A stretch of 49,263 nt of DNA, taken from positions 1 to 49,263 of the forward strand of contig JAOAAV010000035.1 in NCBI GenBank assembly GCA_026418715.1. The letters run 5' to 3'. This stretch comes from Clostridia bacterium (GTDB lineage: Bacteria; Bacillota; Clostridia; UBA1381). The notes beneath the pieces were generated by a model. That model did not search any database, had not been told where the DNA came from, and was given only the letters and a program-made list of their open reading frames with translations. Of the stretch, positions 9,065 to 17,369 are shown in pieces. The first letter of the stretch is position 1. Each line of letters begins with the position of its first letter. The translations under genes and the position numbers were made by a program.

Positions 9065-11350
9065 ATGAATGAAAATGAATATTTAAAAAAAATAGAAGAC
9101 ATAAGAAGTCAAATTACCAAAAATCCGAAGGGTGCATTAGAAATAATAAACGAGATGTATAAATTTAAGCCTGTAAGGCAGCAATGGTTTATTGCAAAAG
9201 CTGAGGCCATGCTCCAGTTGGGAGCTTCATATGAGGATATTTTGGGGGTTTTGTCCGGAAAGTTTGATGCAAGCATAAGTGAACAAACAAGGGACTCCTT
9301 TTCCGTTGTCGCAAGAGCGGCAAAGAATGGTTCCGAAAAATCAAGAAGGATGTTCCTTGTCGATTTATATGATTTTGTCATGCATCCTACCGAGGAATGT
9401 GAAAAAAGGCTAAGCGAGCACTATGCCGCTCTCGCACGGGCAAGAGAAAGATTTATGGAGGATGTATCTCCCGAAAATATAAAAGAGCTTGCAGAGTTAT
9501 ATTACATAACGGATAACCAGTATATTTATGTTTTGCTGCGCCTAATGCTTGAGAGTATGTGCGGAGAAGATGCCAATATTGAAAATGAAACTAAAACTAC
9601 CAGCAATGTAGGATATTTGATAGAAGTCGTTTCAATGGGGGATTCGGACAGTTTTATCATTATTGAGGATGATGATTATCTTGATTGCAAAGTTGCGGCA
9701 ATAGCGCTGTCAAGGCTTGGGAAAAAGGTGTATTGGGTGAGGAAGCCTGTTAATTGCCCTGCGTCGGAAAATGTGAATATAAAAGATACTTTGGCGGTAA
9801 GCCTGGATAATATTGAGAGCGGTGAATACACATCAATATATCCCGTGCGGCTTATAAGAGATGGACAAAGCATGGGCGACAATCGCGAGTACATTATATC
9901 TCATATAACCGAACATTTTTCAAATGACAATTTTGCTACGGTTTTATGCAGTGGAAATTTATTTGATGAACTTGCAGAACGTCCACTTATACAAAAAAGA
10001 TTTCAAAGGCTTTCCTATTTTAAGTCGGATTGTTTAAATACAAAATTAGAGTTTGGATGGACTGGAGATTATTTGGCATATATCAGCAGAATTTACGGAT
10101 TTGACGTACGAGATGAACTCAATAAGCCTGCCGAATGTGATTTTTCCATTGTTGTTCCGGCAAGAAATTCCTCAGCTTCTTTGAAGCATACCTTGCGAAC
10201 CTGTTTAAATCAAAGATTTTGCGGAAAATATGAGATTGTTTTAAGCGACAATTCATCGGAAGGAAATATGCAGGTATACGATTTATACAGAGAAATCGGA
10301 GATAAAAGGATAAAATACTACAAAACACCGAGAGAGCTGTCGTTGCCGAAAAGCTTTGAGTTTGCTTTTTTAAAGGCGAAGGGAAATTTTATTTTTTCCA
10401 TCGGCTCCGACGATGGGGTTTTGCCGTGGGCACTTGACGTGCTTTCTGATAAATTGAAGGAAATTCCAAATGATGAAATTCTAATGTGGGAGAGAGGTTT
10501 TTACGCATGGCCAGGGTTTAACGGTGGACAGCAGCACCAATTCATTATTCCTCGGGCGTATCAAAGGAAAAAGGTGAATATTGAAAGGATGGAGAGAAAA
10601 AATATCCTCGCACAGGTATTGATTGACCCCAATTTCATGTATGGACTGCCAATGCTGTATATCAATTCAGGCTTTAGAAGAAGCTATTTTAAAACTCTTT
10701 TGAACAAAACGGGAAGGTTGTGGGACGGAGTATGTCAGGATATTTACATTGGCATTATAAATATTTCAATAAACAAGGATTTTCCGTTCATAAAGCACCC
10801 GATTACGATTGCGGGAATGACAAACTCCTCTGTAGGCTTGACGTCAAATGAAAAGAGTGCCGATGATAAAGAGGTGAATATAAAAATAGCTCAAAGGAAC
10901 AAAACGGACAACGTCGGAGGCTATGCACTGACGCCTTTGGAAAGGCTTATACCGCCATATGAAACGGACAGAGTATCTTTATACAGGAGCATAATGAGGG
11001 CAATCGCACTGGGACTATTACCGAAAAACCTGCTTTCGAGCATAGACTGGAAAAAGATATTTTCGTTCATTGCGGCGCAGTTATCCGTTGATGACGTTCA
11101 AATAGATTTGAAACTGAAATTGCTTAAAAACTGTGCAAAGTCCATAAGTGAGGAAGTTTTTCGATTTGTGGACGGAGAACTTTATTCTAATATGACAGTA
11201 CCGAGGGAAACTGCTAAAATAACGAATAACGCAAAACTGTACGAAGAAGGCTTTACTCCTGACGGAGGCATCGTTTTGGATGCGAGCAAATTCGGAGTAA
11301 ACAATATTTTTGAGGCAGCGGAATTGTTTGAAAAACTGACGGGACTATGA
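9065..11350 (+). CDS. Large GT2 glycosyltransferase with unrecognised N-terminal region
   Basis: A 761-residue protein. A GT-A glycosyltransferase domain spans roughly residues 358-600, starting DFSIVVPARN, with SDNSSEG for nucleotide binding and SIGSDDG as the acidic metal site. Residues 1-160 are helical and could be TPR-like. Residues about 180-350 look like an alpha/beta domain (IIIEDDDYLDC, LGKKVYWVRKP) that I do not recognise. The last 150 residues are also unassigned. No membrane segment is visible. It lies 25 nt after cysQ on the same strand. A role in assembling the sulfated polysaccharide is inferred from position only. Confidence 0.75.
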   Translation: MNENEYLKKIEDIRSQITKNPKGALEIINEMYKFKPVRQQWFIAKAEAMLQLGASYEDILGVLSGKFDASISEQTRDSFSVVARAAKNGSEKSRRMFLVDLYDFVMHPTEECEKRLSEHYAALARARERFMEDVSPENIKELAELYYITDNQYIYVLLRLMLESMCGEDANIENETKTTSNVGYLIEVVSMGDSDSFIIIEDDDYLDCKVAAIALSRLGKKVYWVRKPVNCPASENVNIKDTLAVSLDNIESGEYTSIYPVRLIRDGQSMGDNREYIISHITEHFSNDNFATVLCSGNLFDELAERPLIQKRFQRLSYFKSDCLNTKLEFGWTGDYLAYISRIYGFDVRDELNKPAECDFSIVVPARNSSASLKHTLRTCLNQRFCGKYEIVLSDNSSEGNMQVYDLYREIGDKRIKYYKTPRELSLPKSFEFAFLKAKGNFIFSIGSDDGVLPWALDVLSDKLKEIPNDEILMWERGFYAWPGFNGGQQHQFIIPRAYQRKKVNIERMERKNILAQVLIDPNFMYGLPMLYINSGFRRSYFKTLLNKTGRLWDGVCQDIYIGIINISINKDFPFIKHPITIAGMTNSSVGLTSNEKSADDKEVNIKIAQRNKTDNVGGYALTPLERLIPPYETDRVSLYRSIMRAIALGLLPKNLLSSIDWKKIFSFIAAQLSVDDVQIDLKLKLLKNCAKSISEEVFRFVDGELYSNMTVPRETAKITNNAKLYEEGFTPDGGIVLDASKFGVNNIFEAAELFEKLTGL

Positions 11351-11365
11351 TTTTTGGAGTGTGTT

Positions 11366-12022
11366 ATGGATAAAAAATACATATTGTTTGATTTGGACGG
11401 AACAATTACAGACCCAAAGGAAGGAATTACGAAGGCTGTTCAATATGCCTTGGAGAAATTTCATATTGAGGTTAAGGATAAAAATGAGCTTTTACGCTTT
11501 ATAGGTCCTCCCCTTAAAGAATCCTTTATCCGCTATTATGACTTTAGAGAATCGGACGCACAAGATGCGCTGAAGGAATATAGAAAATATTATTCGGAGA
11601 AGGGCATTTTCGACTGCACTGTTTATGACGGACTTGAGAATGTTTTAAAGGAGCTTAAAAAACAAGGGAAAGCGCTTATTGTTGCCACGTCTAAACCGAC
11701 AGTTTTCGCCGAAAGAATTATTGAGCATTTTGGGCTTGATAAATACTTTAATTTCATATGCGGAAGCAATTTGGACGGGACAAGGGAAAATAAGGCGGAA
11801 GTGATAAAATTCGCTTTAGACGAATGTGGAATAAAAGATACGTCACAGACCGTCATGGTCGGCGACAGGGAGCATGATGTTTTTGGTGCGAGAAAAAATC
11901 GGATAGAGTGCGTGGGTGTTTTGTACGGATACGGAACATATGATGAACTCAAAAATGCAGGTGCCGATTACATTATAGATGATATCAACGGACTATATGC
12001 TTTTTTCAAAAATCAGAAGTGA
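11366..12022 (+). CDS. HAD-superfamily phosphatase, phosphoglycolate-phosphatase type
   Basis: A 218-residue HAD hydrolase. Motif I is FDLDGT with nucleophile Asp9 and acid/base Asp11, motif II is in IVATSKP, and motif IV is MVGDREHDVFGA. The helical cap between motifs I and II places it with Gph/PpaX-like subclass enzymes. The substrate cannot be told from sequence: phosphoglycolate, pyrophosphate, a nucleotide or a sugar phosphate are all possible. ATG 11366 is chosen over TTG 11354 because TTTGGAGTG lies just upstream. It is the last plus-strand gene before the bidirectional terminator at 12028 and may be either part of the polysaccharide unit or a housekeeping gene. Confidence 0.85.
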   Translation: MDKKYILFDLDGTITDPKEGITKAVQYALEKFHIEVKDKNELLRFIGPPLKESFIRYYDFRESDAQDALKEYRKYYSEKGIFDCTVYDGLENVLKELKKQGKALIVATSKPTVFAERIIEHFGLDKYFNFICGSNLDGTRENKAEVIKFALDECGIKDTSQTVMVGDREHDVFGARKNRIECVGVLYGYGTYDELKNAGADYIIDDINGLYAFFKNQK

Positions 12023-12027
12023 AACTA

Positions 12028-12065
12028 AAAGGGCAGGCTGTGACTAAAATCAAAGCCCGCCCTTT
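12028..12065. terminator. Bidirectional hairpin terminator between HAD gene and dacF
   Basis: AAAGGGC at 12028-12034 pairs with GCCCTTT at 12059-12065 and GGCT at 12036-12039 with AGCC at 12054-12057, with one mismatch. It sits in the 50-nt gap between two converging genes. The T-run is better on the minus-strand reading. Confidence 0.7.
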
Positions 12066-12071
12066 CAAATA

Positions 12072-13400
12072 TTATCTTTTTGACGAAAATGTTCCTGAGT
12101 ATTTTGAATATCCAAGTTTGCTCCGACGCAGACTGCGCCTTTTTTGCGTTCTGATTTTCATAATTATGACAAGTCCTGCAAGCAAAATAACGCAAACGAT
12201 GAAAAGCGGGTTTGAAATCGTATTTATCGTGCCGTGGATAACAAACAGAATGTTATCTCTTTTAACATCGTTTGCGGCGACAAGATTTGTCGTTCCCAGT
12301 ACCTCATCCTTGTATTTATAAGTTACAGAGCCCAAAGCGTCACCTTTTGAAATGGGTGCTCTGATTTTTTCGTTTACGGTTATCTCTGATGTAATTTCCG
12401 AGGACTTATCTGTTGCTTTGGGCAGCAATGCGGATACGTTTGATTCGGGCGTTAGGGCGACACGAACATTGTCCTTTGCTTCATATACTTTAGAATCTGA
12501 TACTATATCCCCTTGTGTTGCAATTGTCTGATATTCATAGTTGGCGAATGCATACTCGAACAGCTTTTTTGTATCTACAAAGGAATATGCTCCGTCCGTA
12601 GTACCTTGATTGTCACTTTTTAAAATAACAGAAAGAAATTCAGTATCTCCCTGCTTTGCTGCGGCAACAAGACAATTTCCCGCCTGGCTTGTATAGCCGG
12701 TTTTTATACCAATCGCATACGGGTAGTAGTGATAAGAATTTCTTATCTTGCTGATAAGATGATTTGTGGAAGACAGGATTCGTTCCTCATGATATTTGTT
12801 TGTGGGAGGTATAATATATCGTGGCGTTGAGACAATTTGGCGGAATTTTTCGTTTTGCATTGCATAGCGTGCAATCGCCGCAAGGTCGTTTGCCGTAGTG
12901 TAGTGATTGTCGTCATGAAAACCGTGAGGATTTACAAAATTAGAATTTACGGCGCCTATTTCTTTTGCCTTTTGATTCATCATGTCAGCAAAGCCCTGAA
13001 TGCTCCCGCCCAGGTAAACCGCAATCGTGTTTGCCGCATCGTTTGCAGAATACACGAGCATACCGTAAATTAATTGCTCCAGAGTAAGCTGCTCTCCTAC
13101 CAATATGCCCATATGGGAGTCTTGGAGAGTAATAGGGGCAATTGCGGCTGATGAGGCGGTAACAACATCGGAAAGATTGCCTTTTTCCAGAGCTATAATC
13201 GCTGTAAGAATTTTTGTCGTACTTGCCGGATACATTCTTTTGTCGGCATTTTTTGAGTACAGCACTCTTCCTGTTTTTAAGTCCATCAAAACTCCTGCCT
13301 CACCGTGAATTTCAGGCGCGGGTTCGACAGCGGCGAAAACGGGGGAACATATATTTAAAGAGAAAACAAGCATCACGCAAAATAAAAATATCCTTTTCAT
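12072..13400 (-). CDS. dacF: D-alanyl-D-alanine carboxypeptidase (DacF/PBP5 type)
   Basis: A 442-residue low-molecular-weight penicillin-binding protein. It has a signal peptide ending near AVFAA-type residues at 20-24. The three active-site motifs are Ser60-x-x-Lys63 in PASTTK, Ser118-Ala-Asn120 in YSANDAAN and Lys233-Thr-Gly in GIKTGYTS. A PBP5-type C-terminal beta domain follows, then a membrane helix at about 398-416 and a basic tail, so it is anchored outside the membrane. It trims the terminal D-Ala of peptidoglycan stem peptides. Spore-formers carry several paralogues and the exact one cannot be decided here. GGAGG precedes ATG 13400 and a consensus promoter lies upstream. Confidence 0.92.
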   Translation of the reverse strand: MKRIFLFCVMLVFSLNICSPVFAAVEPAPEIHGEAGVLMDLKTGRVLYSKNADKRMYPASTTKILTAIIALEKGNLSDVVTASSAAIAPITLQDSHMGILVGEQLTLEQLIYGMLVYSANDAANTIAVYLGGSIQGFADMMNQKAKEIGAVNSNFVNPHGFHDDNHYTTANDLAAIARYAMQNEKFRQIVSTPRYIIPPTNKYHEERILSSTNHLISKIRNSYHYYPYAIGIKTGYTSQAGNCLVAAAKQGDTEFLSVILKSDNQGTTDGAYSFVDTKKLFEYAFANYEYQTIATQGDIVSDSKVYEAKDNVRVALTPESNVSALLPKATDKSSEITSEITVNEKIRAPISKGDALGSVTYKYKDEVLGTTNLVAANDVKRDNILFVIHGTINTISNPLFIVCVILLAGLVIIMKIRTQKRRSLRRSKLGYSKYSGTFSSKR

Positions 13401-13518
13401 TAAAATCCTCCGGAAAATTATTGTAGAGCAAAAAACAGAAAAATATCTTCTTCAATTCCCATTAATGGATATATCTTCCGCAAAAAACGAAACAAACCTT
13501 CCTCAATTTTTCTTAAAT

Positions 13519-13547
13519 ATTATACAAAAAAATTTAAAAATTTGCAA
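13519..13547 (-). promoter_or_regulatory. Sigma-A type promoter of dacF
   Basis: Read on the minus strand: -35 TTGCAA (13542-13547), 17-nt spacer, -10 TATAAT (13519-13524). Transcription would begin near 13512, about 110 nt upstream of the dacF start. Confidence 0.75.
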
Positions 13548-13597
13548 TAAGATTTGAGAAGTTTATGCCGAAAAAGGGTAGAAAAAAAATATATTTG

Positions 13598-13606
13598 TGA
13601 TATACT
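13598..13606 (+). promoter_or_regulatory. Possible extended -10 promoter for the ComEA-like gene
   Basis: TGATATACT has the TG-n-TATACT form of an extended -10 element, 48 nt ahead of the chosen start. No convincing -35 is seen, so this is tentative. Confidence 0.4.
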
Positions 13607-13653
13607 GGTTGTGTACTCTTGTTGCAGCGGGGGGATGTGAGGTGTCAAAACCT

Positions 13654-14031
13654 ATGAAAAAGGCAATTTTATTTTTAACTGCTGTATGTATTTTTTCGCT
13701 GCTGGGATATATCCGTTTGCACTTTGAAGAGCCCGAAATTACGATGCAGGCTGCGCAGGATGTTTATAACAGAAAAAATTTGGAAATAAATAAAGGAGAT
13801 TTAACATCTGACGGCGAAATAGAAGATTGTCGTGTCAATGCAATCAATATTAACACTGCATCTTTAGAAGAGCTTGTATCTTTACCTTCAATAGGGGAGA
13901 AGACTGCCCGCAAAATCATAGAATACAGAACGGAAAACGGCGGGTTTGGCACAATAGAGGATATTATGAAAGTGCCCGGCATCGGAATAAAGAAATTCGA
14001 ACAAATTAAGGATATGATTAAAACAAACTGA
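13654..14031 (+). CDS. ComEA-like helix-hairpin-helix protein
   Basis: About 125 residues. One N-terminal hydrophobic segment (AILFLTAVCIFSLLGYI) should anchor or export it. The C-terminus carries a pair of helix-hairpin-helix motifs: ININTASLEELVSLPSIGEK then GFGTIEDIMKVPGIGIKKFE, the DNA-binding unit of ComEA. The SLBB domain of full ComEA is absent, so this is a short form. In ComEA this unit binds incoming DNA outside the membrane; no other competence genes are nearby, so the role is unproven. ATG 13654 (GAGGTG 9 nt upstream) and GTG 13642 (GGGGG 7 nt upstream) are both credible starts. Confidence 0.75.
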   Translation: MKKAILFLTAVCIFSLLGYIRLHFEEPEITMQAAQDVYNRKNLEINKGDLTSDGEIEDCRVNAININTASLEELVSLPSIGEKTARKIIEYRTENGGFGTIEDIMKVPGIGIKKFEQIKDMIKTN

Positions 14032-14098
14032 TAATTTAATCAAGCAGGAATTCAGGTTTTTACATAATAGCTGTTGTAAAAAACGTGTGCATTTTTGC

Positions 14099-14122
14099 GG
14101 CTGTCAATTTTTGCCGACAGCC
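14099..14122 (+). promoter_or_regulatory. Leader hairpin upstream of the response-regulator gene
   Basis: GGCTGTC (14099-14105) pairs perfectly with GACAGCC (14116-14122). No T-run follows, so it is not a typical terminator. TTCAGG at 14051 could also pair with CCTGAA at 14121, giving a longer alternative fold. Confidence 0.4.
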
Positions 14123-14149
14123 TGAATCTTATATATGACGGAGGCAATT

Positions 14150-14833
14150 ATGAAGATACTGGTTGTTGACGATGAAAAACTGCTGGTAAAGGGACTCAAA
14201 TATAACCTTGAGCAGGAGGGTTATATTGTTGAAACGGCATTTGACGGAGAGGAGGCTGTTCGTTTGGCGCATGATGAGAGCATAGATTTAATTTTGCTTG
14301 ATATCATGCTGCCAAAGATAGACGGGCTTACTGCATGCCGTACTATTAGAGGCTTTTCCAATATACCGATTATCATGCTTACCGCAAAAAGCGAGGATAT
14401 TGACAAGATTTTAGGTCTGGAGTATGGTGCGGATGATTACATCACCAAGCCGTTTAATGTAAGGGAGGTTACTGCGCGCATAAAGGCCATTTTGCGACGG
14501 GTAAATCCCGCTCCTAGGGACAACAAGGATCAGATTATAGTATCGGGAAATATTACTTTGGATTATAATTTCAGACGAGTTATCATAAACAATAAAAGCA
14601 TTGAGCTTACAAGCAAGGAATTTGACCTTTTGGAGTTGTTTCTGCGAAATCCGGGCAAGGTATATACCCGTGAGAATCTGTTGGATATCGCATGGGGTTT
14701 TGATTATCCTGGCGATGTTCGTACGGTGGATGTGCACATAAGAAGGCTTCGTGAAAAGGTGGAGCCTAATCCTGCAGAACCAACATATATTAAGACAAAA
14801 TGGGGTGTTGGCTATTACTATAAGAAAGATTAA
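14150..14833 (+). CDS. OmpR/PhoB-family response regulator
   Basis: A 227-residue regulator. The receiver domain shows acidic residues Asp7-Asp8, phospho-acceptor Asp51 in LLDIMLPKIDG, and the conserved Thr and Lys in MLTAKSED and YITKPFN. A winged-helix DNA-binding domain follows, with LTSKEFDLLELFLRNPGKVYTR and DVHIRRLREKVE as family hallmarks. It is most like the WalR/PhoP/PhoB group. ATG 14150 is preferred over 14135 because CGGAGG lies 5 nt upstream. The kinase gene overlaps its end, so the two form a two-component pair. The signal is unknown. Confidence 0.92.
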   Translation: MKILVVDDEKLLVKGLKYNLEQEGYIVETAFDGEEAVRLAHDESIDLILLDIMLPKIDGLTACRTIRGFSNIPIIMLTAKSEDIDKILGLEYGADDYITKPFNVREVTARIKAILRRVNPAPRDNKDQIIVSGNITLDYNFRRVIINNKSIELTSKEFDLLELFLRNPGKVYTRENLLDIAWGFDYPGDVRTVDVHIRRLREKVEPNPAEPTYIKTKWGVGYYYKKD

Positions 14834-16247
14834 AACCTTTTTTTATTCCATGCGATGGAAGATGATGGCAACTTATTTCTTCGTCATTTTTATCACGCTG
14901 GTATTGATGAGTATTTATATATTGGGTGTGTTAAGCGAAAGTATGTATGAAAAAGAACGTGTGGATATGTTTGCAAAAGCAAACATTATTGCCGATACTA
15001 CAAAAAATCACATCGGCATCCAAGACGGGCAGATAGGCGAAAGTATTATACGCACTCTTGCAGGCACTAAAATAAGAGGCATAATAACTGATTCCGCATA
15101 CACGGTTTTGTTTGACACAAACACAGAGGCGGAGCTTTTGGGCAAGATCTTCATGCGTGATATTATTAAAACTTCGCTTGGGGGAGAACAGGCATACAGC
15201 GTATATAAAAACCCTTCGGAAAACAGCAATATGATAGCTGTTGCGGTGCCGATCAAGCAAAACGAATCGATTACGGGATCCGTATATTTGACGGAATCAG
15301 TCGCAAATACCGACAAGACTATAAATTATATAAAGATGAATTTATTTATATTTTCGGGATTAATCAGCATCTTGGTGGGGATGCTCAGTTTGGGTATGTC
15401 GTACATTGTAACATCGCCCGTAGATGAGTTTATACTGGTTGCGAAGGAAATTTCAAAGGGGAATTTTAGCAAACGTCTTAAGGTCAAAGGTCATAACGAG
15501 CTTTCGGAGATGGCCCAGACCATGAATTATATGTGCGAGGAACTTGAACAGATTGAAAACAACAGAAAAAAATTTGTCTCGGATGCATCTCATGAACTTA
15601 AGACGCCTCTTGCTACAATAAAGCTTATTTGCGACAGTATTGTAAGTACGGAAAATCCTGACCCGAGTATGGTAAAGGAATTTTTAAATGACTTAAACGA
15701 TGAAGTCGACAGACTTACGCGAATTGTAGACAGGCTTCTTACTCTCACAAAATTAGATTCCAAACAAGACCAGACAAAATTTGAAACAGTTGACTTGGTA
15801 GAATTGCTAAACGGCGTCATCAGAAAGCTGACTCCGGCTGCAAACAAGAAAAATATATCAATCTACACGGAATTTAATCCAGAGTTTGCAAAACCAATGC
15901 TTTTGGATCGTGACAAGATTTTGGAAGCCGTATACAACATAGCCGACAATGCTATAAAATACACGCCCGATAACGGTTTTGTGCGTATAGGACTATATGT
16001 AAGCCATGAAACTATTGTCATCAAAATTGAAGATAACGGACCGGGGATACCCGAAAGTGAAAAAGACAGGATTTTTGAGCGTTTTTATCGGCTGGATGAC
16101 TCAAGGGCAAGGGAAACGGGAGGAACGGGGTTAGGCCTTGCCATTGCTAAGGAGGCAGTTGCCATGCACGGAGGAAGGATAGATGTGCTCAGCGAAGAAG
16201 GCGTTGGCAGTACATTCTTGATTATTTTGCCTTACATCGGGAAATAA
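14805..16247 (+). CDS. Membrane sensor histidine kinase (WalK/PhoR type)
   Basis: About 480 residues. Layout: a first membrane helix (TYFFVIFITLVLMSIYIL), an extracytoplasmic sensor of about 130 residues, a second helix (LFIFSGLISILVGMLSLGM), a HAMP linker, the HisKA box VSDASHELKTPLATI with His263, and a HATPase domain with NIADNAIKYTP, DNGPGIP and GGTGLGLAI. The start is uncertain: GTG 14805 and TTG 14808 lie inside the regulator gene and ATG 14850 just after it, none with a clear ribosome binding site. Translational coupling is likely. It should phosphorylate the regulator encoded just upstream. Confidence 0.9.
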   Translation: MLAITIRKIKTFFYSMRWKMMATYFFVIFITLVLMSIYILGVLSESMYEKERVDMFAKANIIADTTKNHIGIQDGQIGESIIRTLAGTKIRGIITDSAYTVLFDTNTEAELLGKIFMRDIIKTSLGGEQAYSVYKNPSENSNMIAVAVPIKQNESITGSVYLTESVANTDKTINYIKMNLFIFSGLISILVGMLSLGMSYIVTSPVDEFILVAKEISKGNFSKRLKVKGHNELSEMAQTMNYMCEELEQIENNRKKFVSDASHELKTPLATIKLICDSIVSTENPDPSMVKEFLNDLNDEVDRLTRIVDRLLTLTKLDSKQDQTKFETVDLVELLNGVIRKLTPAANKKNISIYTEFNPEFAKPMLLDRDKILEAVYNIADNAIKYTPDNGFVRIGLYVSHETIVIKIEDNGPGIPESEKDRIFERFYRLDDSRARETGGTGLGLAIAKEAVAMHGGRIDVLSEEGVGSTFLIILPYIGK

Positions 16248-16381
16248 AATTTTTCGGTTGTAATGGTTTTGTAAAATCTATAGTATATAATTGTAGTGTG
16301 TGGGCATTTCAAATGGGAGAGAAAAATTTTCATAGGAAGTTAAGAGGGATTGTGTATAGAAAATAGCGAGGGATTATTTTG

Positions 16382-17314
16382 ATGAAAAACAAAAAGATAT
16401 GGATCATTGTCATTGCCGCAGTGCTTGCCGTTTCGGCGGCTGTTTTATTTATAAAAACAAGCGGCGAAAGAAAAGACAAAAAAGCTGCCGTGGACTTGTA
16501 TTTTTTTAACGAGCAGCGCACATCCATTGTTATGGAAACGCGGGATATCAAGTACAGATATTCCGAGGAATTGACACAAAATGTGCTGAAAGCTTTAATA
16601 AGGGGTCCTGTGGATAGTAAAAAAGCAAAAATTATGAATTCACGGACGAAGGTAAATTCGATTCAAACAGCACCCGAAGGGTTGATTGTTGATTTTTCGG
16701 GAGAGTATTTTTCGGGCGATTCGGCGCAAGACATCTTAACTGCGTATGCAGTGGTAAAAACCTTGTGTAGTATAGATTTTATTTCTTGTGTCAAGATTAC
16801 CGTAGACGGAGATGAACTTTCGATGCCAAACGGGAATAAGCTTGGCTTTTTGTCTAGCGGTGATATTAATTTGCAAACAGATACGGAAAGTACGGAAATG
16901 AGTGAAATTACGCTTTATTTTGCCGATGCGCAAGGTATGTATTTGGTTCCTCAAAAGCGTACGATAAAAATAACCGACAAGCAGCCGATAGAGCAGTACA
17001 TTGTAAATGAACTGATAAAGGGCCCATCAGATGGAAGTATGTCGCCGGTTTTGTCGCCCGATACCTCTGTTATTTCTGTAGAAACCAAGGACGGGATTTG
17101 TTTTGTAAATTTGAAGGCGAATTTCCTTGAGAAAAATTCAGGAGGGACCGCCAAGGAAAGCTTTGCGGTTTACTCAATTGTAAACTCATTAACCGAACTT
17201 TCTAATGTGGCGTCAGTTCAATTTCTGATTGACGGCAAGAAAACAGAATTTTTCGGGCAGTTTGGTTTTAGTGAGCCTTTTTCAAGAAACGAGGAAATGA
17301 TACATAGAGATTGA
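16382..17314 (+). CDS. GerMN double-domain membrane-anchored protein
   Basis: A 310-residue protein with an N-terminal membrane segment (IWIIVIAAVLAVSAAVLFI) and no lipobox cysteine. Two GerMN repeats follow: the first has VDLYFFNEQ, LKALIRGPVDSKKA and LIVDFSGEYF; the second has ITLYFADAQG, VNELIKGPSDGSM and CFVNLKANFLEK. GerMN domains occur in B. subtilis GerM, needed for sporulation and germination, and in other envelope proteins (LpqB, LytR-linked). Function outside GerM is poorly defined. The gene follows the two-component pair by 134 nt and may belong to its output. ATG 16382 is taken as start; TTG 16379 is adjacent. Confidence 0.85.
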   Translation: MKNKKIWIIVIAAVLAVSAAVLFIKTSGERKDKKAAVDLYFFNEQRTSIVMETRDIKYRYSEELTQNVLKALIRGPVDSKKAKIMNSRTKVNSIQTAPEGLIVDFSGEYFSGDSAQDILTAYAVVKTLCSIDFISCVKITVDGDELSMPNGNKLGFLSSGDINLQTDTESTEMSEITLYFADAQGMYLVPQKRTIKITDKQPIEQYIVNELIKGPSDGSMSPVLSPDTSVISVETKDGICFVNLKANFLEKNSGGTAKESFAVYSIVNSLTELSNVASVQFLIDGKKTEFFGQFGFSEPFSRNEEMIHRD

Positions 17315-17369
17315 TTTTTCGGCAGACATTGTCCATGTTGCTTTGAGATTGATTGGAAGGTGATTTGTA

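Noticed and set aside
12019-12321. 100-codon plus-strand open frame after the HAD gene
   Set aside because: It runs through the terminator hairpin and then antisense to the end of dacF.
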